Positions 1-11,800 of a stretch of DNA of 64,000 nucleotides are shown here, piece after piece. The translations under genes were made by a program, and so were the position numbers. The notes beneath the pieces were generated by a model, which searched no databases, was not told the DNA's origin, and worked only from the letters and a program-made list of their open reading frames with translations. How positions within the stretch are numbered: position 1 is the stretch's first letter; each line of letters starts with the position of its first letter. The DNA is taken from the NCBI GenBank assembly GCA_008360955.1, contig LUCM01001942.1:95972-159971 (forward strand). The letters run 5' to 3'. The DNA is from Fasciolopsis buskii (Eukaryota; Platyhelminthes; Trematoda; Plagiorchiida; Fasciolidae).

Positions 1-3000
1 GGATTTCAGTTTCAAGGCCGCGTTACCTTGTGACATATTTACTATATTATGACTGGCTATTCGAATTCGATGCTCGTTCCCAAGGGATGCCAACTCTGAA
101 GACAACTTGCTAATCAGTTTTAGTATATGTAACAGTGAAAATGGGTAGACCTGAAAATAGCAGTTGTCCTAGCTACAAAGCTCTTAACTATATCAGACTG
201 ATCAGGCTTACTGGACACACTCCTATTCTCTGATAACCACGGTGTTAGGTATTCCCATATATGATACTACTGTAGTGCATTTCTGACACTAGAGTGGCCT
301 ACCTATAAGGATCAGGCAATCAGTAAGAAATTTTTTTATATTACTGAGGCTTTATTAGATAACTGCAACGTTGCACGACCGTTGGTCAGTGACAAGGCCG
401 TGCAACGATGAACAACAGAGTGAGAAACGAACGGCAGATGTGAGATACTGAAGGGCAACACTAAATTTTTAAACATACTTTTGTACGTACGCGGTTTGCT
501 TCGGTCCTGCAGAAATCACGGAAGCAATCAAAATGGAACTTTCCGCTGACGCGACGTAACAGGAGAATGGTTATAATTTTTGTGTGAAATTCCCCAAAAC
601 TCCCGTTCGAATCAGGGTTGCATACTGTTCTGTATGTGACTCACTCCATTTTCTTTCTGCTTCCGTGGAGAGTTTGGACTATTACATTATACTACTGCAA
701 TATAGTATCTGAATGAATTTTTAAGTATTTGAATGTACATTTTAAAATTTTGCTTGACAGTAACTAGATACAGTGGCTCAGATAAACACTGCATTATTTT
801 CTCTAATTAGGTACCAAATGTACTTTTCATTTTCAAGGTCATGAGAGTAGCTTTCTCAGAAGAATACGCCGATCAAGTTGAATATAATTTCACCTCTGAG
901 GTATTCAGAATCCCATTGACCTATTTTTACGGCTCTTCTTTGAGGTCTGAGAAAATATCGCACTTATTTCAGCTTAATTTACAATCTCTTACTTTTCTGC
1001 ATTCCTCATAATGCAGTTTATCCCGAGTACAACCCCAGTTCTGACAGCAAAAAGTGGAGCATTAAAATTCTTCATTTCGTCGGTTTTCGTCAGCTTATTC
1101 CACTAGGACCTGATAACCGAACTTACCAGCATTTCAAGATTCTCCAAGGTCGTTCGGAATGGAATGGTGATGGCATGAATTTCCACTCGGCACTAATCAT
1201 CTCACCAGCTGAGCTGTACGTTTCTTGGTCTGGTGATGAGTAAATCAGTCAGTAGAATGGGGGGGGGTTCTCCTCTTGAAATTTTTGTTGCTTTTACGAG
1301 GGCGGTAAATCGGAAATTTGGTAGAGGGATATGTAACGAGACGGCAAACTGCGAACCGCATAATAGAATGACTGCAACACCTGAGGTTATGTGATTAGAT
1401 CACATAGTGGAGAATGGGATAACCTTTCACGAATACATTTTTTACCTTAAGTCATCTCTTATTTTCGAAACAGGATATGTGAGCTTATGATTTTTTTATC
1501 GCGTTCACAAATGTTGTTTAACCGTCTGATAAAAAATGGGATTCTTTTAGCAGACGCAAGTATTCAAGAGAATAGGAAACCAGCGAGGAGTCGAAAATTT
1601 TCTAGCGTGGAACTTTAAAATCTATTTCGATAGAAGACTGACTATTATTGGCCAAATTCCGTTTTGGTCCATGGATTCTGAACTGTATCACACTTTTTGT
1701 ATCTCACTGACAACTTAATGAAAAGACATTATAATTGCTGATCACGTGACCTACTGACCTTGGACCAAGTAATTCACCGTTTGCTTCGATTTGCTTAGAA
1801 GAATAATTCACTGCGTATCATCATTTCTATTGGAACAAGTACAAGCAATGGCAGACACATTTATGGTTTAGTTTGTGAGAGGTAACTGTGGGAATGCGTC
1901 TATGAACCAATGGTACTAGAAGTTTCGTAGCAAACTCAACGAAACGCAGATTGAATAAACAAATGACTAAATCCGTAACACACTACTAATGTGATCGGTG
2001 AATGTTCCTAAGTTAGTTAACGAGTAATCCAACACTCTTACTTTTTCGCAGTTTGAAAATAACTGACCCGGACTTCGATCAGTTAGAACATACTATACTA
2101 TTTCTCTAGAATTGACTAGGATAGGTTGCACCTAATTAGCTAGATTATAAGTTAAATCACCATAAAGCTGTTGTCACATGGAATATTGTATTCATTAAAG
2201 CTTACCTTGGACATGTCTGAAGGAGAATTGAACCAACTGAATGCCTAATTAAAATTGACTATAGAGGAGCTACTACTGTCAATTTCTGTAGAATGTGCCT
2301 TGATATATTGGGTGACTGGGAAGCATGCGGAAATACAACTGTTAGGTTAGGAGCAGAGGAACGAGATAATTGATCTGTGGGTTATTATCAAATCGATTAC
2401 ATATTTCGAAAAGCAACCATTTTCCTGTGTAAATTTTTACGATATTGTGACCTCCTATAAGATATGCTCTTGTCGAAAATCATATTTATCACTACGCAAA
2501 AGAAATGCAATTCGTCACTCATTGTTGGATGGCAAAAGTACGATCAACTTCTCGAGGGATACGGTCGGATTTGCGTTCCAAGATAAAACTACGTTTCATG
2601 GAAGACACTTCAGTGCATTAATTGTACGATCGATGAGGTAACGTGACTTAACTTCGTCATATTACATTTCATCTTGGTTTTTCATTTGTCAGCTTGATGA
2701 TGGAGAAGAAAGGGGTGTTTCTGGTAGCGTTTCTGGAACTCTGTACATTTATAGTACATGAAACACTTTAAGCAACACAGTTCTTTATTACTTCGAGACT
2801 GGAAAAATCCCTCAAATTAAAATCAATACAGTCGGTAACTTGGGTGTTTTGTATTGGTAGTAAAGGCACATCTGTATTGTGCATAGACCATTTTAACCGC
2901 ATTTTTGCCAGTGGTCAAATACTACTGAAAAATGACAGCCAGGACGTTGACAGGGAAGCAGAATGTAAATGATCGAATGCAAAGTTAGGAGAGTAAGATC

Positions 3001-3775
3001 AAAACCCCAAGTCGAACTGGACGCTTTATTGTGGAGAAAATCAATGAGCGATACAAGATATCAATTAGGTAATGTCTCAACGACAACTAACAAGTGATAT
3101 AATCGATAAAAATCTGTCGCGAGCTGAATACAGTGTCTTAGTTCAATGGTTTAATGAGTTTTCATTCACATCATACGACGTGTGCTTTGTTCTCAGACAG
3201 CTTTCAGGTAGAAAAGAACTTTTGGGTGCCACCTTTCATTAAACTGACGAAAATTGTTACACTGGTAGAAGAGGCCACTTTCGACGCACCGGGATATGTC
3301 ATATGACGAACGACTTATTGCAATTATCCGAAGGTAGACCAATGAAGCTTTCACTAGATAAACGTCTGTTTCTAATTATATTACGCGGCGAAATCATTTC
3401 ATTTATTTCCTTCGTCATGTCCACGGTATTCGAACGGGGCTGATAATGATTGACCCACAATTGGCGACTATGAATGGAATCAGAGGACAAAGGTAAAGTC
3501 CGCGGTGGAAACCGGGGGAGTGATGGTGCTGCCGACAGGCCAGGGATTCCGTATTTCATTGGGGCCATAAGTAAATTTATTCTGTGAACTCCAGCAGAAA
3601 ACATCAATGATTTCAGCAAATTACGGTAGCGAAAGACTTAATGAAATTTTCAGATGATCCATTTTTGGATTCCAGTGCCCAGCTTACCACCAGGAAATCA
3701 TGAATATACTGTCCCGCGCTCTCACCCTTGTTAGGAATAGGCTATATCATGTGGTGTTGATGTTCGACAGAACAC
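1..3775. other. Unannotated intergenic or intronic stretch
   Basis: No coding region, RNA gene or recognisable repeat could be supported here. Open frames are short and overlap on both strands, as expected by chance in A+T-rich DNA. The only local oddity is a run of nine G at 1259-1267. Confidence 0.6.
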
Positions 3776-3779
3776 CAAG

Positions 3780-3965
3780 GCCCCGCCAGAGTGGGTTAAG
3801 GGCGACGGTGTTCAACTCGCAATCATCCTTTTCAAGCCTGTGTCCGAATTCGGGCTGCGTAGATGTGCTCTGTTCATGGCTTCTAGCAAGGAAGAAGGAA
3901 GTGCAGTGTTGCCAAAGTTTCTCAATGGCGAGTTTCTCGTGCCGGTACTAAATGATGAATCATTA
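3780..3965 (+). repeat. Short dispersed repeat, family B, copy 1 (tRNA-like head)
   Basis: The segment begins with an A-box-like GTGGGTTAAGG, followed by TTCAACTCGCAATCAT, which matches TTCGACTCACAATCAT in the copy at 28.8 kb. The downstream body aligns by eye with the copy at 49.6-49.8 kb: a GATGTGC stretch, a GTG-TTGCC-AGTTTCT stretch, then GGTACT followed by TGATGAAT. The layout (tRNA-like head plus unrelated body, dispersed copies of about 190 bp) fits a tRNA-derived SINE mobilised in trans by a LINE; that mechanism is known for SINEs and is inferred here. The copy is old, with many substitutions. Ends are approximate. Confidence 0.45.
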
Positions 3966-4449
3966 AAAAAATTCGAATTATGGTGGATTTGTATTGGTCA
4001 GATCTTTCACAATCACGGTTTAATGCGCCTAAATCTCCCTAACTTCATTTTTTCCCATTACAACTCTTTGTAAACAACTAGTTGATTGCACAATATTGTA
4101 AGAAATTTTATTGCTATAAACGATGCGGATTAAACTTTTACTCTGTTTATCTTCTGAAGCTTATGCCAGCCAATTCACTCGGGAAATTCTGCCGAATAAA
4201 AGATTATGGAGTTTACAGTTTGATAGAGTCGATTCATGTGCCTGGTCGTGAAAATCTTTCCAGAAAGTTCCTTTCGAACTGCCTATCCCTTTGATATATT
4301 GATATTTCAAAATATCATCCCTCCCCCACTCCTTCGGCTTCAGCGCACTCAACTTTCACCTTCCAATCCATACTGTGTGAATATCTATAAATGGTCAAAT
4401 GTTCCTCGCTTTGTCCAACATTTTTATGGCCTATTTGACTTATGAGTTT
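3966..4449. other. Unannotated stretch
   Basis: Nothing recognisable. Overlapping short frames on both strands have no visible domain or motif. Confidence 0.5.
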
Positions 4450-4625
4450 AGTGAAAATGGTAGTGTAGAACCGTGCAAAGCTTCATTAGGCCGGATGTGG
4501 TAATGAACCGTTCGGCAGCGAGTTGCTGTGTAGCACCAAAGTGACCGCCGGATCTGAGATTCGAAACTTTAAACTTTTTCGAGATGACATACGTTCGATC
4601 CACTTGATTATAGTCGGTCAACTAC
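4450..4625 (-). repeat. SINE-like repeat, family A, copy 1
   Basis: On the minus strand the order is an A-box-like TAATCAAGTGGAT, then a B-box-like GTTTCGAATCTCAGATCC (complement of about 4549-4567), then a body containing GGTCACTTTGGTG. The same order and similar sequence occur at 6.5, 26.2, 42.8 and 47.7 kb. The tRNA-like head followed by a family-specific body marks a tRNA-derived SINE. Copies share only part of their sequence by eye, so the family looks old. Ends are approximate; it could instead be a non-coding relic of a larger element. Confidence 0.5.
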
Positions 4626-6460
4626 AAGACAATCGGTCACGTGTCGAAATTGAGTTCGCCGACAACTTTTCCAAATTATTCAAGTCACTCCTCAAATGAT
4701 TACTTTTTTCCTTTATGAAAATGAGGAGATAAATGTAACATATTGGACCGAAATATGAACATTTGTTCACATTCATGTCTGCCCAAATAACAACACCAAA
4801 TCAAAAACAGTTGCAAACAAGAAATCTCGGAGAAAAGCCAAAACAACTGGGATCATCCTTTTCCATTTCAGATGAGTACTTCCTGCGAAGTTTTAGAAGG
4901 CGAATAACACTTTTGTATGCAAACTTTGATCGATTTTTCTCCCACCTGTTTCGAATTCATCAAAGTGTTTGCCTACTTGCCATGGTTCACGGAGAAAGTC
5001 TAGTCCGTGATGAGGACTTAGTTAAACCGGAAAGAGGAAGGGAACTGACTATTCTCCGGATTTGTTCCACACAGTCGCTTGCACGTAATATAATAGAAAT
5101 CCACGAAATCATCAGACGATAAAAAGTTTGTGTCATTTTCAGCCCAACCCTGAATGGATAATATCTGCTTTCGTCAGAATAAGCAGCTTTAGCTTTGTCA
5201 CGCATTCCAATACATCAAAAATTTTGATTTACACTGTCCACTCAACAAGACGAAAATCTATCATTGTTGCTCGGCGCTGTAAGATTCGCACAGGAAACAG
5301 GTCTATTATCAGACAAATCTTGGAGACCACGGTGTTGATTGAGTTAGCTGTCTTTAATCGGGGGAAACTGCCAAAAGAGACAGACGTTCACGTTACTTGA
5401 TCCGAATGATCGAACAGCCCGATTGTGAAAGGGTGCGTTCAGCAGTTTGGTGTCAATTATTCACAACAACTTATCTTTTTCTCTTATCAAAGTACTTCCA
5501 CTAGTAATTCCAACTGAGTGTAGATTTTTCACCTGATGACATCAGTGTTTCACGAATGGATGCACGTGAATGTAAACAGTTAAATATATGTACATACAAA
5601 AGTAAAATGGAAAGGACATGTTTGTTTTTAGGTGGGTCGATCAGGGAGTGGTTTTGCCCTCAAAGGCATTATTAACTGTGGAATTGTGAAATTAAACTTT
5701 AGTTCTGTCACATCTAGTTGCACGTGATGTATGGTATTTGACTAACTGGAAATTTCGTACACTCGATCCAGTACAGAACTGCGTTCCAAATTTCAGATCA
5801 TAATTATCGATTGGGCAAGAATAGGTGTTCAGCAGTTTCCCTCAACCCTTCTGATTGCATTCTGTGGACAGTACTGATTTAGTTTGAGATAAGAAAACCA
5901 GAACACAGAGTTTGCTCGGTGCATATGCTGATTTACGGTTTGCTGATTTCTTCTAGTTCTTTCCAGTCGACAGATCACTAACCTAGCAAACAGTCTAAGT
6001 CGTTTGTATTATGAATGAAACGATGTGAAACTGTTATGCCTGTTTTGAAATGTAAAATCAAGGTATTCAAAAATACAGTATTATCGAAAAAAGGTTCTTT
6101 CCTTCGTCTGTCGGTAATCACGGATAACCATTTTCTTGATGGCAGATGCGAACCAGGAACATTCAGACCCAAATATCACAATGTCATTGAGAGAATTTAC
6201 ACTGATCAAAACAATATTAGCAATTCTTTGTACCGCGTTCACGCCCAAGTATAGATGCTTTGACTGTACTCTTTCCAAGTTTCGTATACGGTAGTGTAAA
6301 CTGATCACGTTTCTAAGGATGGTATGGTCCCAGAATTATTTACCCATGTAAATGACGTTATTACTCAGTGGTTTTCATTGTCACCAACTAGAGTACGATG
6401 CGAGCATTCTCTAGTCGGGACTACAGACAGTTATGGCTTCCTTATTACTCACTACAAAGG
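4626..6460. other. Unannotated stretch
   Basis: A 119-codon frame at 4763-5122 (+) is the longest open frame. It has no recognisable domain, and frames of this length are expected by chance in a window of this size. No RNA gene or repeat was recognised. Confidence 0.5.
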
Positions 6461-6462
6461 AG

Positions 6463-6722
6463 CGGCGATAGACAACTGGATTACTCGTCTGCGAACAAAA
6501 ACGCCAGAAGTTCGAAGCCCAGATCCGCCGGTGACTTCGGTAGTATACGGTAACCCATTGTAGTCCGGCTGGTTACCACACTTGATCCATCGAGACCTTA
6601 TGTTGCGCTATGCCACTCCAAGTTTCATAGTCACGGTTGCCGGTCCTTTATTCTCTTTTGGGTGTAGTGGGCCCTGGGGGCTATGGGGCATGTCTCTTGC
6701 ATTACACTCATGATCTAGGCAC
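6463..6722 (+). repeat. SINE-like repeat, family A, copy 2
   Basis: This is the best-preserved copy of the family. The 66-nt head at about 6464-6529 starts GGCGAT and ends ATCCGCC, so most of a tRNA acceptor stem can still pair. The B-box equivalent is AGTTCGAAGCCCAGATCC. The body contains GGTGACTTCGGTAGTA, CTGGTTACCACACTTGATC, TATGCCACTCCAAGTTTCA, GGTTGCCGG and GGGCTATGGGGCATG, and ends near TTACACTCATGATC. These blocks recur in the same order at 42.8-43.0 and 47.7-47.9 kb. A tRNA-derived SINE is the simplest reading. Confidence 0.6.
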
Positions 6723-9426
6723 GTCACAAAGAAATCAATGACAATCTACTTAAAAAATCATCGGATCTGTTACATCGTTAGTTATCCTCTAGCAAAGAGA
6801 GGAAATTATAGGAAAAACGAGACACGACAAAAACAATTTGGTTTGTAACAGAAGAGATAGCTAAGTAAAATCTACGCGTCAAATGTCCGATGCTTTTAAG
6901 CGTGTTCACTAACGTGATCCTAATGGAAAGTTGACGGGAACACATTTTTCCAGCTTTATGTCTAAATTCAAACTCTGTCTGTTGGCAGTCAATTTATTGA
7001 GATAACTGATGTTGTCTATAGTAACCTGTCTATTCTTGCATAATCCAAACAGGTAATCAATTGTCTAACCTTTTCAGACTAAATACTACTTTATTGAAAA
7101 CGGTTATTAAGTGCGACATTAAATGGACAGAGTTTCCGATTTGGCATCTACGAGTCAAGTTAAGCTTGACGTTTCACAATCCATTGTCATAATTCTTTGC
7201 GTGCTTCATAACATTTATATTTTGCGTCCTCCCAGAAGTTTCTTCTAACACTTGTTATCCCAAATAATCGTAATACTGCTACTAATAATTGTCTATGCAA
7301 TTTTTTTTATTTGTTATACTAAAAACAACAATTTTCGGAAGGAAGCCATAGCCATGGAAAGGCTATCAAATCACCAGTTGCCGGCTCTAAATAACATCAA
7401 ACTCGAAATCTTCGGGCTTAAAACCTACTGCCTAATCAGCCTGACCACGGTCGGCATGAGGATGAAAGGATAAAGTTAAAGCTTAAGAAGCACAAGGCCC
7501 CCTTTCCGGTTATTGCCTCAGTAATTGGCAAATCCGTGATTGTATTGATACTGTAATCTCATCCGAATAAATAGAAACGTGCATGGATCGTAAATTCTTT
7601 TAGAAATGTTGAAGGGGTTTCATTGACAGTTTCTCCTCCGATAGTCAAGCCCGACCTTCAGAGCCCATTAAGGACTGCAGCCAACCTGTTACTCTGATAG
7701 GACCCGCATCTGTTTGTGTGTTCCGGGTGATAATTATAATTCTGTATTTCGAAAACTTATTGTTTACATCTAAAACAGTTCAAATAACGGCCACATCTCC
7801 TTCAGAAGAATGGCCTTCAGCTCCGGCCATTTAAACGCTGTAATTCTTAGAGGGACAAATAATACAGACACATTTTCGACGAGACACGATTTATTCTATT
7901 CACTTCCTCCCGGTCTATTTCGCACAATGCCTGAAACCTGAAATGGATAAATGTCAATGCACAAATTCTTTAAGCTGGTCAGCTGCAGTGGGACCGAGTG
8001 AATCTTCGTGAAGGAATATAATAGTGCTTTATTTTATCTAGTCAACAGTTCGAGCATCCCACTTCCATATCTACTAATGGAGGAATACTGAAACGATAAT
8101 CATTTTCCTTTGAGAATTACAAATATGATGGTGTCAGCGGATGAAGATTTCGATTAAGCAGCAGTCTGACACAGCCTCCCCTGAAGAAGTCCTGCTCTTT
8201 GCCCTCCCGTGAACAAAGTGTTCTTATTGAACGAATTCCTGACACGAAGCATATGGCACTATGCTTACCGGGATCTGTGGTAAAGGGGCATCCGGGGCAT
8301 CCAGGATTCCTAACCCCATCCGAAGAACTTATGAACTGAACAATCAGTCACCGGTCACCCTTAGACAGTTCTGCTGACTGGTGGTTTAGATCGTTTGGCC
8401 AAACGCTAGCGATAAGGTCCATTAAGTCAACTCTCTACTTCGATTTGAGCAACCAGGTAGTATGAAGCTCGCAAAGGAATCATGAATTTCGATAGATAGC
8501 AAATGGAATAGAGATAGGGAATGGAGCAACTATCACGCGAGGGGACCTCTGTGCATTGCGTCTTTTTCTTTCCTATTTTACTTATTCAGTGTTTTCGTCT
8601 TTGGCCATGATTCTGACGATACACGGTCTATGGACAGATTTGTGCAAAAAAATATTCATGTCATCGTAATACCTTGCCAATAGTTTCTAGTCTACGTCAA
8701 GCGACTTAGCAACGTTACGTCTCAACTACCAATTCACGACGGGAGCCTAAATCTCACCATAGTTTCTCGACCCTTCTTTCTTAGGGCTGGGGGACAGTTA
8801 CAACCAAAGCACCAAACAAGTACGTCACGCTCACCATAATCATCATGTTAATCATCCTTATCACGCGTGAGAGCAAGTCACCACACCATGGGAAAACCAT
8901 GATGACAACATGCAGACATTGATTCAAGTTTCACAACGGTGACCACTGGCAATCACGTTCGCGGTTTTGTTTAGTTCGAGATCGAAAAATGGAGAAAAAA
9001 GTGGTTTTTCTTTAGAGACTGATCAACACACACCCGGAAATAATTCCAATCATCCTATGTATTTTCTCTGGTTTTCACTCATCCGCTTCAGGTGACGTAC
9101 AGTCTACCATGTAGTTTCCTATTCCAATTTTTAAACGGACTGCGAAGGAAAGCCCAACTGCCCGTGGTAAGCATCACAAAAACGAAACACGTACTATATG
9201 CAAAATAAAGCCAGTCCGCGAAAACATTTTGCTGGATTTTGTTTTTCGGTCGCATAGTGAGCATTGGACACAGCAATGATTAGTCGAGGGAATAACATTT
9301 ATGGAGGCGAGAAATCTGGAGTAAACCAACTTGGTCATATGGTAATAACTCGAATATGAACGCTACGACAGACAGACCTCGGATGGTACTGACGAAAAAG
9401 ACCGCGATTGTGTTTAAGTTCACAAG
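6723..9426. other. Unannotated stretch
   Basis: No gene or dispersed repeat recognised. A small direct repeat GGGGCATCC occurs twice at about 8286-8302. The 7252-7473 frame starts with a run of hydrophobic codons but has no other gene-like feature and is probably chance. Confidence 0.5.
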
Positions 9427-9613
9427 AATGATGATAATGATGATGATGATGGTGATGATGATGAAGATGATGATGATGATTAAGATGACGAGGATGGTAA
9501 GGATGATGATGATATTGATGGTGATGATGATGATGATGATGATGAAGATGATGATGATGATTGATGATGATGATGATTGATGATGATGATGACGATGACG
9601 ATGATGATGATGA
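9427..9613. repeat. Interrupted (ATG/GAT)n trinucleotide array
   Basis: About 187 bp dominated by ATG/GAT triplets, interrupted by GGT, AAG, ACG and ATT variants. Read in any frame it gives Met-, Asp-, His-, Ile- or Ser-rich low-complexity peptides, so the long frames overlapping it (9280-9618, 9356-9580, 9480-9716) are by-products of the repeat and not genes. Confidence 0.95.
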
Positions 9614-10574
9614 TACAAGTCATTCGGCTGACGATAGTGATGCTTAGAATGATATTAACGATGAGTTGGTTTATGGTGGTGTAGATTTTAAAGGAAAACA
9701 ATTTCGAAGGGCACAAGATTAGTTACTCGGTCTACTATACTTGAGTTTCACCAGCACCGGTTAGAAATATCCTCAGGCTAGGGTTTTCCAACGCCGATTA
9801 AGGGATGGAGCTGAGTTTTGTTTCATTCTCCTGTGAATGTCTACACCTAGTGCCAATGAAAGCAACGTGTCGCTGGCACAAAAGATGTATATATCTGGTC
9901 GTCCTAAATATCCCGATGGAAATTTACCTTTGTTAATGTTGGTTTGCCATAGCTACTAATTAGATCTACCTACAAAGCCGGACGACCCTAGGCTGGGTGG
10001 GTTTTGATTAGTTTACCTACTGACAAGTATACTAGTAGTCCAGTGCAAAGTACAACTTGGGCGGAAAAATTCTGCGGTTGTCTTCGGACAATCCGGAAAC
10101 CTTTCCTGGGTGATTATGGAGACCTGACGACCTGGATAACAGTTGTTTCAGGCGCAAACTATCGATAAGTAGTTGACGAACGTTCGTGTATTCAAATTTG
10201 ACTTCGCTAAGTCAAAAAAACGGACCCGTGAGCTGGAGTAACGGTGAAAACCAGTGTTGTTTCTTTGCCACGATGCTGATATAGAATCGGACATTGTAAC
10301 TAACCGTCTACCGATCATCGCATGATATTGACTTCTTCGGACTAGGTTCAATTCTACGATTGGTTGTGAACATTGAAACTGACTCAGTAAATGGTAGCTG
10401 CCCGAATTACAAGGTAAAATGAATGAGTTAATGGAGTATGAAAAACACATGCATTTGTATACGACTTCGCGACGATTTTTCTTGCACATATACCTGCATT
10501 TCAGTCAAAAAGTAGGCATTCGTCATGACGTCAAACTGCAGACAGCAGAATAATTGGAACAAAAATATTTAAAG
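9614..10574. other. Unannotated stretch; may include the 3' flank of the CR1-like element
   Basis: No supported gene. The 113-codon minus-strand frame at 10148-10489 lies just past the C-terminal end of the CR1-like relic and could be its 3' untranslated tail or unrelated DNA; no motif separates these. Confidence 0.4.
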
Positions 10575-11800
10575 TTACATGTGGTTGTGTAGAAAGTTAG
10601 TTGTAACCTGGCCCCGAGTGATGAGAATTCGGCTAAGTAAGGAACAGTGGAGTTCCCGTTTGACTTGGTGAAGAGCAGAAGGTAGAACGTGTCCTGGAAG
10701 GAGAGGGACATACGGGAAGATCATTGTACAAAGAAAGCGACAGAATTGAAAGAACTCCCAGTACAAATTTTTCACGCGCGGATAGATGCATATCACAGTT
10801 TGGTGCATGGTTCTTTCAATGTTATGAAGCAAACGCCACTGAAAAAAAGACAGATTCGAACAAAGGTTCCTGAAGTCTTTCTTCAATGAACCAGGAAAAT
10901 CGATAAGTGAGGAAAACAGTGGTAAACAAACGGGAAGATAGCGCTTTGTTTTGTCTGAAAATTCGGCTATCTCTCTGTGCAAAAGGTTTCACTGGACAAC
11001 TGGAAATGCTAGGTCACTATCTCAAGTTCTTATCGCTAGTTATTCACAAACGTATAACAGAATCTACTCTAGTGAGCAGTTCAGAGCTAATGAAAGAAGG
11101 GTTAACCGGATTTGAAGACCGAGAAAAAGTGAGGAACCGTTCGACACGAATTTTTGACGAATTAAAATTCAAACCAGAGACCAGAATACCATGAGTGAGA
11201 GAAAAGTTTTGGGACTAGTCGAGGAACTCCAGATGCGGACTGGCAAACAGGAACGTCATCAGCGTATCTGAATAATTTACCAGGCAAACTAGCGCGCAGA
11301 TAGTTAATCCAATACTAAAAGCGAATAGGGGGAACTGACAGCTCCTTGGGGGATTCCAGAATTACTTACCAACGGGTACATTTTTTTCATCCCATTCTCG
11401 TCTACTGAGCTGGTGAACTAGTCTGATAGCCATACCAAGGGACATTTGGGACTGCCGGAGTGTTCTAGTTTGCGAAGAAGTGAGCACCGTGGAACAGAGT
11501 AGAAAGCAAGGGGAAAATCCAAGAAAGCGCTTTGGACAGATTTGACGGATGCATCCAAGGAATTGGTGATATGATTAAACAGGGTAGCCACAGCATTCAA
11601 AATGGACCTATATAGTTTATTTGGTCAACCGAAGGTTGTCGACGAGCACACAAACAAGAAAAGTTGAACGTCTCAGAAAGACACGCCAGTGATTACTCAG
11701 CTGTAATTGTGGGTACAACTGTATGATCGCGATGCAGACGGTGAGTGGGACTGAAACCTCGAGGCAAAAGGGCCCGAAAAAATATTGCCGTTTAAACAGT
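10575..11800 (-). mobile_element. CR1-like non-LTR retrotransposon relic (reverse transcriptase and C-terminal part)
   Basis: Read on the minus strand, the segment keeps reverse transcriptase motifs in the correct order across several frames. First comes AFLDFPLAFYSVPR (about 11440-11515), matching the conserved AFLDF-AFN-VPR block with its first catalytic Asp. Next is GIPQGA at about 11341-11358, then FRYADDV at about 11253-11273, the catalytic YADD box. A VSGLNFNSSK block follows, and then a 135-codon open frame (10575-10982) that resembles the C-terminal region of CR1-type proteins (FPGSLKKDF early, then SRILITRGQVTTN near its end). Frameshifts and stops lie between the blocks, so the protein is dead although the YADD residues survive. 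The endonuclease and N-terminal part were not seen, consistent with 5' truncation, which is usual for LINEs. Clade assignment rests on remembered family patterns. Confidence 0.7.

Noticed and set aside
9280..9716. Frames of 74-112 codons rich in Met, Ile, His, Asp or Ser
   Set aside because: They arise only from the (GAT)n array read in different frames and strands.
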